DNA of 11,643 nt from NCBI GenBank assembly GCA_022866885.1, contig JALHWS010000114.1, forward strand, positions 1 through 11,643. Direction: 5' to 3'. The notes beneath the pieces are model-generated. The model was given only the letters and a program-made list of their open reading frames with translations, was not told where the DNA came from and did not search any database. The stretch comes from Candidatus Microgenomates bacterium. GTDB lineage: Bacteria > Patescibacteriota > Microgenomatia > 2-02-FULL-39-11. The translations under genes were made by a program, and so were the position numbers. Shown here piece by piece: positions 1 to 6,738 of this stretch. How positions within the stretch are numbered: position 1 is the stretch's first letter; each line of letters begins with the position of its first letter.

Positions 1-1274
<1,274 letters not shown>

Positions 1275-1297
1275 ATTGATTTCCTACCACATTTTGG

Positions 1298-1309
1298 TTG
1301 TTAAGGTGC
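1298..1309 (-). promoter_or_regulatory. boxA-like element in rRNA leader
   Basis: The minus strand reads GCACCTTAACAA, matching 10 of 12 positions of the E. coli rrn boxA core GCTCTTTAACAA, which binds NusB/S10 for rRNA antitermination. It lies about 43 nt upstream of the 16S 5' end and downstream of a hairpin, the boxB-boxA order known from rrn leaders. The match is short and made by eye, so this is a moderate-confidence call. Confidence 0.4.
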
Positions 1310-1310
1310 T

Positions 1311-1344
1311 CAAAAAGACAAAAAACCCGCCAAGAAGCGGGTTT
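1311..1344 (-). terminator. Intrinsic terminator-like hairpin between cohesin gene and 16S
   Basis: On the minus strand AAACCCGC (1344-1337), loop TTCTTG, GCGGGTTT (1330-1323), then a T-rich tail TTTGTCTTTTT to about 1311. The 8-bp stem plus U tract fits a rho-independent terminator for the cohesin gene ending at 1446. A strong promoter at 1398-1427 lies upstream of it, so transcripts started there must pass this hairpin before reaching 16S. It could instead be a leaky attenuator or a boxB-like hairpin. Confidence 0.7.
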
Positions 1345-1397
1345 AAATCTCCTTGGTTTATTTATTTCACAAATTAAAAAACTATTAACTGTTGGTA

Positions 1398-1427
1398 AAT
1401 ATATCAGATCAGCCGGCTGATTGTCAA
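1398..1427 (-). promoter_or_regulatory. Probable rRNA operon promoter with extended -10
   Basis: The minus strand has TTGACA (1427-1422), an 18-nt spacer, and TATATT (1403-1398) preceded by TG at the extended -10 position (1406-1405). The predicted start is near 1391, giving a leader of about 137 nt before 16S. The spacer holds a perfect 14-bp palindrome, ATCAGCCGGCTGAT (1408-1421). It begins 18 nt beyond the stop codon of the cohesin gene. This is the best sigma70-type match in the 1255-1445 gap. Confidence 0.65.
1408..1421. promoter_or_regulatory. 14-bp palindrome inside the rRNA promoter spacer (operator-like)
   Basis: ATCAGCCGGCTGAT is a perfect dyad placed between the -35 and -10 hexamers of the predicted rRNA promoter. 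A dimeric regulator bound here would block RNA polymerase or remodel the spacer. The position is seen directly; any regulatory role is inferred. Confidence 0.4.
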
Positions 1428-1445
1428 TGACAACTATTCCTTGAA

Positions 1446-1979
1446 TTAATTAGCCGGCAGGGTAAATTGAAGGCTATCAGCCTGGAATAAAATATTTTCG
1501 TTTTCCAATTTACTTATGACTGCTGTTTGTTCATCGGCGGTTTCGAAACTGATGTTTGTTTCAATCCCGGCAACTCCCTCTTTCGGTTTAATCTTAAAAG
1601 TTGCCATTACTCCTGACATGACACTGTCTCCGGAAGATAAAACAGAAAAGATAAAGTTGCCGCTATTTTCATCAATTAAGCCTCCGGTTGAAGAAAAATC
1701 CTGTCCGGGAATCAGACTTGACGGAATGATTTCAATTTTTTCCCGGTCAAATTTCAGAACCACATCCGCTCCGGCAATTTCTTTTTCGGAATTTACGATC
1801 ACGCTGATCAAGTCCGGGGAATTATAAACTAAAGACAATTTCGCGGATTTAACTGTAGCTTGAGTCAACTGATTAGTGACGACATTTTTATTGCTGACGG
1901 TAACTACGGAAACCAAAACAGATATAACGAAGACTGAAAGACCGAGATATAAAGGCATTTTAGCGAAAACTTTTTTCAT
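1446..1979 (-). CDS. Membrane-anchored cohesin-domain-like protein
   Basis: 177 residues. A short positive N-terminus (MKKVFAK) and a hydrophobic segment at about residues 9-29 act as an uncleaved anchor or signal peptide. The rest, about 45-175, reads as a cohesin/CBM-like beta sandwich. It has the typical progression of an LSLVYNSPDL strand, the AGADVVLKFDREKIEI strand pair, an SGNFIFSVLSSGDSVMSG core, then MATFKIKP and the final FQADSLQFTL strand. Cohesin domains bind dockerins in cellulosomes, but isolated cohesin-like domains occur on surface proteins of many bacteria with no known partner. No dockerin is visible in this window. The gene follows the 814-residue membrane protein by 11 nt and is the last coding gene before the rRNA leader. 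It has no Shine-Dalgarno sequence, and a promoter-like pair in the preceding gene puts +1 at or next to the ATG. The fold is inferred by pattern, and the biological role is unknown. Confidence 0.8.
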   Translation of the reverse strand: MKKVFAKMPLYLGLSVFVISVLVSVVTVSNKNVVTNQLTQATVKSAKLSLVYNSPDLISVIVNSEKEIAGADVVLKFDREKIEIIPSSLIPGQDFSSTGGLIDENSGNFIFSVLSSGDSVMSGVMATFKIKPKEGVAGIETNISFETADEQTAVISKLENENILFQADSLQFTLPAN

Positions 1980-1986
1980 AAGATAT

Positions 1987-2016
1987 ATTATTATCCACTG
2001 CCTCCTGATTTGTCAA
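1987..2016 (-). promoter_or_regulatory. Candidate promoter of the cohesin-like gene, leaderless geometry
   Basis: The minus strand has TTGACA (2016-2011) inside the last codons of the upstream gene, an 18-nt spacer and AATAAT (1992-1987, 5/6 to consensus). Seven nucleotides then precede the ATG at 1979. Initiation about 7 nt past the -10 would place +1 at or next to the start codon. Confidence 0.45.
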
Positions 2017-4435
2017 GCTTAATTTCTTTTTCTAAACTTCGTGATTGCACGGCCGCTGTTTGTTTCGCTTCTTCGGCCTTCACCGGTATTTCCAAAAGGG
2101 TTTCTTCCTCTTCTTTTATCTCTTTTTTCGTATCTTCTTTTGTTTTCTCAAGGGATACTGCTTCTTCTTCGACCTGTTTGCAGGCTTCCAGTTTGGCTTT
2201 TACATAAGTAACGATTTCAGCGTCGGAAAAACCGCCTAAAATCATGAAAGGCAAAATCTCCGAAACTTCCTCTATCCCTTTTTGTTTTAACTTAGGATCT
2301 ATACTGGTCAAATGATGGGAAATATTAGTCATTTTCTTTGTTTCTTCCGACAACCATTGTTGTCTGTTTTTGATGGTCTCGGAAACTGGCACCGGAGATT
2401 GTCGGTAGTGATTTAACCACATTTTTCTCACTTCTTCGTAATCCTCAAGGGAAACTTGCGTTTGTACAGTCTTACCAGCCATCGTCACCGGAACGGCTTG
2501 GACCTTGGGAGTGGCAGTTTGACGGGTGGCAACGACAGATTTACTTAAAGACTGGGGAAGAACCATAATATCTTTGACTTTCCCCAAAGAAACACCGGTT
2601 TTTTGAGAAATCCTAAACAGGTTTTGCTCGGAAGTCACGTTTGTCCGGGACAATTCATTGAGCACTGTCCTTACTTGTGACTCTGAAATGCCGACTTTGT
2701 TTGCGATGTCCTCAATTACGGTTTGTGAATAAGCGGTTTGGGCAGAAATCGTGGGGGCATAAACTCCCGGCGTTGTCACTGATGCGATGGACGACCGACC
2801 GCTGATTTTTTCGATTTCGGCGGCAACCGCTTCTATATTCCCCTCTCCTGCCATCAGCATTGCCGAAGCTGTACTATCGCCTGCAAGAGCGCGGACTTCC
2901 AGCTCTTTTTTGATTGTTTCATATTGCTCCCTTTCTGCCGCAGATGTAACGACTTCGGGAGCAGAAATCTTTTCCAGCCTATTTTCAATTTCAACCCTTT
3001 TAACCTGATCCATCTCAAGACGCGATACATCTTTCAAGGAACTAACTGAAACATCCATTTTTCTGGCAATTTCATCTGTTGAAGTATTAGAAATATTTCT
3101 GATATCTTCGATTCTTGTCACTTCGCGGATTTTCTCCTCTACTCTTTGCCGGAAAGGAAGTTCCACCGCCATCCCGGCTGTCGTCGCCGGCCCGGGAGCA
3201 GTCGGCGGTGGAGACGGCGGCGCTTGACGCAAACGGTCAAAAATGGACTTCATAGTAGCGTTCCCTGAAGCAATCATCGAACAGCAGTAATCACGGAAAA
3301 TCCGAAGGAGAAACCACGGAAAAATAATTGCCGCCCAAAGCATAATCAGGGAAATGACATACTCGGCAAAAGTGTCTATATAATTGGCGGAATTGCCATA
3401 GGCCAAAGTCTGCGCCGGACCGCCGTACAGAATATTGATGGCGGTTTTATATACAAATCCTTCCGGCTTATTCACCCGGGAAAAGTCAAAAGGATAAGGG
3501 ATCCCGGCCACCCAAATCCGCGTCAGCGACGCCAATAAAAGAGTCATCAAGGGCCCATAAAAAAGCCACTGGAAAAAAACGCCAATCCAGATCCAGCCGA
3601 TATTTCTGATGAAAACAAAAGGCATGAGAAGACCTAAAAATGGAGCAACTATGAGGAGAAACCATAAAATGATTGTCCTTAAAATAATAATGATCGACAT
3701 GACATAATAACTCAAAGAAGTCAACCTGATAATCAATATCGACATGTTTGCCATTTCATTATTCAAGGAATTCATATCCCGGAAACCGATAAAACTGAGA
3801 TAGTTTTCTTCCGAATTGCCAGTCCCGGCAAAAATGACATTGAATAGGTCTTTGCCGCCGATATTTTCTATGAAAAATTTCATGAGAATATCGCTTATTT
3901 GGATCATCCCCAGGATAAAAACATAGGAAAAAGTCACATAAAACAAAACCGCCGCGATTCTCATAAACACCGACGGCAGGTTGAGACCGTTGAGGGGCGA
4001 CGCTATTCCTGAAAAAATCGGGCCGAAAGAACTTTGTCTGCGGGATAATATCAAACCTAAACCGAAAGCGACAATCACTACGACAACAAAGATATAAACA
4101 ATATTTCTGGAAAAACCCCAAAGTTCAGCCAAAATAGGTACATAATGAACCGGCTGATGGGAAAACACCCACCAGAGAAGCTGACGGGCCCGGTCGGCGC
4201 TTTTTCCCAGTTCCGTAATCACCGGATCATATTGCCAATTAGGTCTGGTATCAATCACCGGCACGCCGCCTGTTGGCGTTATAGAAGCAGCCGGTATCGG
4301 TGTTGAAGTCTGAGCATAAACGCATGAAGTTCCAATATTTATGGTGAGAAATACCAGTATTAAAAAGAGGCTGACAATTTTTCTGATGGAAAATAAACGG
4401 ATAAAAATATCCTTCCGGGCAGACGGACGATGCAT
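1991..4435 (-). CDS. Polytopic membrane protein, VirB6/TrbL-like, with long cytoplasmic tail
   Basis: 814 residues. Residues 18-38 form a signal-like hydrophobic segment, followed by a Thr/Pro-rich stretch (42-60). Further membrane segments lie near 110-130, 155-185, 232-250, 253-277, 280-303 and 356-380. This count and spacing, with a large extracytoplasmic loop (about 186-231), resembles the VirB6/TrbL inner-membrane channel component of type IV secretion systems. A Pro-rich hinge (405-417) leads into a hydrophilic tail of about 395 residues that is rich in Glu/Lys and probably helical or coiled at 430-545 and 750-805. The tail contains three short helix-turn-helix-like motifs, at about 453-470, 574-592 and 606-624, each reading like IAxKxGVSxxxVkdv. 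The gene lies between an RNA methyltransferase and a cohesin protein. No VirB4, VirD4 or pilin lies in the window, so the VirB6 assignment rests on topology and general resemblance. An uncharacterised membrane scaffold is the alternative. Confidence 0.75.
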   Translation of the reverse strand: MHRPSARKDIFIRLFSIRKIVSLFLILVFLTINIGTSCVYAQTSTPIPAASITPTGGVPVIDTRPNWQYDPVITELGKSADRARQLLWWVFSHQPVHYVPILAELWGFSRNIVYIFVVVVIVAFGLGLILSRRQSSFGPIFSGIASPLNGLNLPSVFMRIAAVLFYVTFSYVFILGMIQISDILMKFFIENIGGKDLFNVIFAGTGNSEENYLSFIGFRDMNSLNNEMANMSILIIRLTSLSYYVMSIIIILRTIILWFLLIVAPFLGLLMPFVFIRNIGWIWIGVFFQWLFYGPLMTLLLASLTRIWVAGIPYPFDFSRVNKPEGFVYKTAINILYGGPAQTLAYGNSANYIDTFAEYVISLIMLWAAIIFPWFLLRIFRDYCCSMIASGNATMKSIFDRLRQAPPSPPPTAPGPATTAGMAVELPFRQRVEEKIREVTRIEDIRNISNTSTDEIARKMDVSVSSLKDVSRLEMDQVKRVEIENRLEKISAPEVVTSAAEREQYETIKKELEVRALAGDSTASAMLMAGEGNIEAVAAEIEKISGRSSIASVTTPGVYAPTISAQTAYSQTVIEDIANKVGISESQVRTVLNELSRTNVTSEQNLFRISQKTGVSLGKVKDIMVLPQSLSKSVVATRQTATPKVQAVPVTMAGKTVQTQVSLEDYEEVRKMWLNHYRQSPVPVSETIKNRQQWLSEETKKMTNISHHLTSIDPKLKQKGIEEVSEILPFMILGGFSDAEIVTYVKAKLEACKQVEEEAVSLEKTKEDTKKEIKEEEETLLEIPVKAEEAKQTAAVQSRSLEKEIKLDKSGGSG

Positions 4436-4443
4436 ATATTTCT

Positions 4444-4472
4444 AGCTTAACGGATTTTCTCCCGAAGGTCAA
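4444..4472 (-). promoter_or_regulatory. Candidate promoter of the 814-residue membrane protein gene
   Basis: The minus strand has TTGACC (4472-4467), a 17-nt spacer and TAAGCT (4449-4444), with 8 nt to the ATG at 4435. The -35 is a 5/6 match and the -10 is weak (3/6, but it keeps T1, A2 and T6). It lies just downstream of palindromic element A. No Shine-Dalgarno sequence is placed correctly for this start. Confidence 0.3.
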
Positions 4473-4482
4473 TAATAACACT

Positions 4483-4555
4483 TGTCATTGCGAGCGTAGC
4501 GAAGCAATCTCGTCGGGATTGCCACGTCCCGATTAAATCGGGACTCGCAATGACA
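4483..4555 (+). repeat. Palindromic element, copy A (73 bp)
   Basis: Perfect 12-bp terminal inverted repeats TGTCATTGCGAG (4483-4494) and CTCGCAATGACA (4544-4555). Between them are two nested stems: GCAATC/GATTGC (4504-4509 with 4517-4522) and GTCCCGAT/ATCGGGAC (4526-4533 with 4537-4544). As RNA it would fold into a three-way junction. It encodes nothing and sits between the 814-residue gene and the methyltransferase gene. It shares layout with copies B and C. A and B have the same orientation. Confidence 0.92.
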
Positions 4556-4574
4556 TATGTTTCGGAAGGAATAA

Positions 4575-5123
4575 TTACAGATTTTCCAAAATTTTATATA
4601 GAACTATTCCGCAGCAGACCATGACATTAAGCGATTTATTGATCCCGTACATCGGCAATTCTACGATTGCATCGGCAGCTTTTAATACTTCCTCCGAAAC
4701 ACCGTAAGTCTCATTGCCGACTACTAAGCCCAAGGGAAATTCCGGTTTAAACTGCGATAAGGGAATACTTTTGGGAGACTGTTCAATGGCAACTATTTGA
4801 ATTTTGTCATTTGAATTTGATTTGTAATTTGAATTTTGAATTTTTATAATTGCCTCAATGGCTGTCTTTTCATATTGCCATTTTACCCACCTCCAAGTAT
4901 TGATTGAGGCCTTTTTTATCTTCGGATTTGGCGGCGTCTCCGTCTGACCGCAAAGGAAAACCTTTTTTGCCGCCACCGCGTCGGCGAGACGAAAAATCGC
5001 TCCGACGTTATAGGTATCCAAAACGTTGTCCAAAATGATGTAGATCGGATTTTTTTTGAGATTTTTAATTGCCTCTTCATCCGGTTCCTGTGTTCGAAGT
5101 TGCTGAGCGTTGAGTCTGAGCAT
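4575..5123 (-). CDS. SpoU/TrmH-family RNA 2'-O-methyltransferase
   Basis: 182 residues. Enzymes of this SPOUT family transfer a methyl group from S-adenosylmethionine to a ribose 2'-OH in tRNA or rRNA, using a C-terminal trefoil knot. All three motifs are visible: motif 1 (residues 31-49, with N39 and R45), motif 2 LGLVVGNETYGVSEE (131-145, with N137 and E138), and motif 3 ending in KSLNV (163-167). There is no separate N-terminal substrate-binding domain, as in short TrmL-like members, so the target (tRNA or rRNA) cannot be named. Residues 94-107 (KIQNSNYKSNSNDK) are a low-complexity insertion encoded by an AT-rich TTTGAATT-type repeat, between the motif 1 half and the VAIEQ strand. The start codon lies only 7 nt from palindromic element B, and no Shine-Dalgarno sequence precedes it. 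The gene is therefore probably cotranscribed with the PAP2 gene upstream, or driven from within the element. Confidence 0.92.
   Translation of the reverse strand: MLRLNAQQLRTQEPDEEAIKNLKKNPIYIILDNVLDTYNVGAIFRLADAVAAKKVFLCGQTETPPNPKIKKASINTWRWVKWQYEKTAIEAIIKIQNSNYKSNSNDKIQIVAIEQSPKSIPLSQFKPEFPLGLVVGNETYGVSEEVLKAADAIVELPMYGINKSLNVMVCCGIVLYKILENL
4797..4845. repeat. AT-rich simple repeat inside the methyltransferase gene
   Basis: The plus strand shows repeated TTTGAATT/TTGATTTG units across about 49 bp. They encode an in-frame Asn/Ser/Lys-rich insert at residues 94-107. The same sequence type, CAAATTCAAA-like on the other strand, occurs in the gap at 8730-8784. Confidence 0.65.
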
Positions 5124-5130
5124 ATTAGAT

Positions 5131-5238
5131 TGTCATTGCGATCCCGAGTTTATCGAGGGAGAAGCAATCCCATCCGACCTGCCTGCCGGCAAGGCAGGGA
5201 TTGCCGCGTCCCGCTAATAACAGGGACTCGCAATGACA
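5131..5238 (+). repeat. Palindromic element, copy B (108 bp)
   Basis: The ends TGTCATTGCGA (5131-5141) and TCGCAATGACA (5228-5238) are inverted over 11 bp. The inner stems are GCAATCCC/GGGATTGC (5164-5171 with 5197-5204) and GTCCC/GGGAC (5208-5212 with 5223-5227). A further GC-rich hairpin, CCTGCC/GGCAGG (5178-5183 with 5193-5198), extends the first stem. It fills most of the 132-nt gap between the PAP2 and methyltransferase genes, ending 7 nt from the latter's ATG, so it is probably transcribed as a structured mRNA segment. Confidence 0.92.
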
Positions 5239-5255
5239 CAGAATTATGTATGTTG

Positions 5256-5807
5256 TCATGTTTTTGATCTTGAGAGTTTTAAATGCTTCGTAATTCTCCA
5301 GGAAATTTCTCCTATGAGCAAACCGATCAATATCCCTCCCAAAACGTCACTTGGGTAGTGTTTGCCCAGGTAAATCCTTGAAAAAGCGACCAGTGTCGCC
5401 AAAAGATAAAATAAAAACCGCCACCTTATTTTCTTTTTGGATAAAATATAAGCGGCGGCAAAAGCAACCGTCGTATGACCGGAAGGAAAAGCAGGTGAAG
5501 TTGTTCTGTCAAAAATGACTATCGTATCCAAAATGTTAAATTCCGGCCTGAGCCGGCCGAATAATAATTTCAAACCGATTTCCACAAATACAAAGGATAT
5601 AACACAGGCCAAAAGCAGGGCAAAAAAGCCCTCCCTGTCTTTGTACTTTTCGACGTGGAAAATGACGACGGCGATAACTAACCAAATAATCCCCCATTGC
5701 CCAATCTGCGAGAAGAAGGAAAAGACAGTATCGAGAAAGACGTTATGGGGCAGATGGTTGATAAAAAGAAATAATGTTTTATCCGCATTTTGGAGAAATT
5801 CAAGCAT
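5256..5807 (-). CDS. PAP2-superfamily membrane phosphatase
   Basis: 183 residues. This is a type 2 phosphatidic acid phosphatase (undecaprenyl pyrophosphate / lipid phosphatase superfamily). It dephosphorylates lipid phosphates in the membrane through a phospho-histidine intermediate. The full three-part signature is intact: K80-x6-R87-P88 (KLLFGRLRP), P108-S109-G110-H111, and S143-R144-x5-H150-x3-D154 (SRIYLGKHYPSD). Several hydrophobic helices flank it (about 36-51, 60-82, 112-122, 129-147 and 155-170), as expected for the six-helix fold with its active site outside. Substrate cannot be read from sequence; recycling of undecaprenyl pyrophosphate is plausible next to a wall-cleaving protein. 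The start is 19 nt beyond the stop of the 115-residue gene. No Shine-Dalgarno is seen, but a perfect TATAAT lies 8 nt before the ATG. Confidence 0.95.
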   Translation of the reverse strand: MLEFLQNADKTLFLFINHLPHNVFLDTVFSFFSQIGQWGIIWLVIAVVIFHVEKYKDREGFFALLLACVISFVFVEIGLKLLFGRLRPEFNILDTIVIFDRTTSPAFPSGHTTVAFAAAYILSKKKIRWRFLFYLLATLVAFSRIYLGKHYPSDVLGGILIGLLIGEISWRITKHLKLSRSKT

Positions 5808-5815
5808 ATATATAC

Positions 5816-5821
5816 ATTATA
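5816..5821 (-). promoter_or_regulatory. TATAAT box 8 nt upstream of PAP2 start
   Basis: A perfect -10 hexamer on the minus strand in an AT-rich run. A good -35 is not seen 16-18 nt upstream, so this may be only AT-rich sequence. If used, the transcript would have a 0-2 nt leader. Confidence 0.25.
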
Positions 5822-5826
5822 TATAA

Positions 5827-6174
5827 TTAGCCGCCGGTTGGCGTAGGACTTTTTGGAGTTGGAGAAGAGGTGCTTTTCGGCGTCGCTTTTGCAGTCGGTG
5901 ACAGCGCGGCTGAGGGAGAAGCTGATTTAGGAGTGGCTGTGGGTAATTTCCTCACCTTAGGTGTTGCCGAAGGAGTCGAGGTCGGAGTGGTTTCTCCCGG
6001 AGTCGGCGTGTAAAAAATGACTTCCACCGCCGGCTCGGCTGGGACGGGTGAAATCATGTTTTTACTCCTTGCGAAAAAGAAATACGCACCTCCCGCCATT
6101 ATCAAAATAATAACGAAAATGAAAATCGTCCCGAAACGGTTCTGCGGTTCCCGATGAAGATATGTCCCGTCCAT
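5827..6174 (-). CDS. Small membrane-anchored Pro/Thr/Ser-rich protein
   Basis: 115 residues. A short polar N-terminus (1-14) precedes one transmembrane helix at about 15-35 (GTIFIFVIILIMAGGAYFFF). The remaining 80 residues are low complexity, dominated by Pro, Thr, Ser, Ala and Lys with repeated TPTP, ATPK and SPTPK units. That part would be an extended, possibly glycosylated stalk or wall-spanning linker outside the membrane, with no recognisable domain. No function can be assigned. It lies between the 169-residue anchored protein (46 nt upstream) and the PAP2 gene (19 nt downstream), within the envelope-related cluster. The start is supported by the anchor beginning shortly after Met1. The preceding sequence offers only a weak AAGAG as a ribosome site, while a TATAAT lies 10 nt before the ATG. 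Confidence 0.8.
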   Translation of the reverse strand: MDGTYLHREPQNRFGTIFIFVIILIMAGGAYFFFARSKNMISPVPAEPAVEVIFYTPTPGETTPTSTPSATPKVRKLPTATPKSASPSAALSPTAKATPKSTSSPTPKSPTPTGG

Positions 6175-6184
6175 ATTAACTCTT

Positions 6185-6213
6185 ATTATATACCAACAAG
6201 GAAAATCAAGAAA
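6185..6213 (-). promoter_or_regulatory. Candidate promoter of the 115-residue gene
   Basis: The minus strand has TTTCTT (6213-6208, 3/6), a 17-nt spacer and a perfect TATAAT (6190-6185), then 10 nt to the ATG at 6174. The predicted leader is only a few nucleotides. Confidence 0.3.
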
Positions 6214-6220
6214 CCGACAT

Positions 6221-6730
6221 TTATTTCTTTCGGCAAAAACTTAAAGGATAATCCCTTCCGGCCAACTCTGGATTAACGAATTGAGGGGTATTCAACCGAA
6301 CATTCAGGCGGCATGCTTCTTCCATACTTATATCCAAAGAGAGCAGGAATTGTCTTTCTGCTTTTATTCTCGCCTCTTCGAAAGAGAGAGTAAGGATAGA
6401 AATCAGAAACTGGTTAAAAGGTTTAAGATAAAGGATTTGGTATTGGTCATTATCCGCAATCAATACATCACCATTTTTATTGATGGTTTTTCCTGTTTTG
6501 AAAAAATCATTAACCGGCACTTGGGAAATCATTATCGTCGGAACTAGTAATATTGTTGGTGAAATCTGAAAAGAAACAGTCGGCTGAGAGGTAAAAGTCG
6601 GTAGGAGAGTAATACTTGGCGAAACTCCCGGGCTGGTTTTTTGGAGATTGCGTGTAAAAATAGACAGTAAAACCAATCCCATCAGGAAAATTATCAAGAT
6701 CACGATAAAAATCAGATTTTTTTTCCTCAT
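6221..6730 (-). CDS. Single-pass membrane protein with a conserved-looking C-terminal domain
   Basis: 169 residues from the ATG at 6730. An upstream in-frame ATG at 6796 would add 22 residues and overlap the preceding gene by 59 nt. The shorter start is preferred because MRKKNLIFIVILIIFLMG is a classic anchor start and is preceded by AAAGG at 4-nt spacing. One transmembrane helix spans about 5-25. A Ser/Thr/Pro linker follows (31-72), then a compact domain at 73-166. That domain contains a QYQILYLKPFNQFLISIL strand pair, an SFEEARIKAERQFLLSLDIS helix, and two cysteines (C140 in MEEAC, C166 in LSFC) that could form a disulfide outside the membrane. I do not recognise the family. The gene follows the GH/transglycosylase gene by 7 nt, with its ribosome site overlapping the upstream stop codon (TAAAGG). 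Translation is therefore likely coupled, and the two products may act together at the wall. Confidence 0.85.
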   Translation of the reverse strand: MRKKNLIFIVILIIFLMGLVLLSIFTRNLQKTSPGVSPSITLLPTFTSQPTVSFQISPTILLVPTIMISQVPVNDFFKTGKTINKNGDVLIADNDQYQILYLKPFNQFLISILTLSFEEARIKAERQFLLSLDISMEEACRLNVRLNTPQFVNPELAGRDYPLSFCRKK

Positions 6731-6732
6731 AT

Positions 6733-6738
6733 AACCTT
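6733..6738 (-). promoter_or_regulatory. Ribosome binding site overlapping the upstream stop codon
   Basis: The minus strand reads TAAAGGTTATATG. The AAAGG begins within the TAA of the preceding gene and lies 4 nt before the ATG at 6730. It fixes the start of the 169-residue protein and suggests termination-reinitiation coupling. It is the clearest Shine-Dalgarno sequence in the window. Confidence 0.55.

Noticed and set aside
1421..1433. Fourth, decayed copy of the palindromic element near TTGTCAATGACAA
   Set aside because: Only about 8 bp match the element end, no inner stems follow, and the sequence is better explained as the promoter -35 region.
3759..4481. Two minus-strand frames of 120 and 76 codons overlapping the 814-residue gene
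   Set aside because: They are out-of-frame shadows of a long gene with clear membrane topology and have no recognisable motifs.
4483..4555. Element A as the intrinsic terminator of the methyltransferase gene
   Set aside because: It has strong hairpins but no U tract follows on the minus strand, and the same element occurs inside an open gene. Incidental effects on transcription are possible.
4483..5238. CRISPR array or attachment sites formed by elements A and B
   Set aside because: There are only two copies in this stretch, about 650 bp apart with a gene between them. Each copy is internally palindromic and variable, there are no regular spacers, and no cas genes or integrase are in the window.
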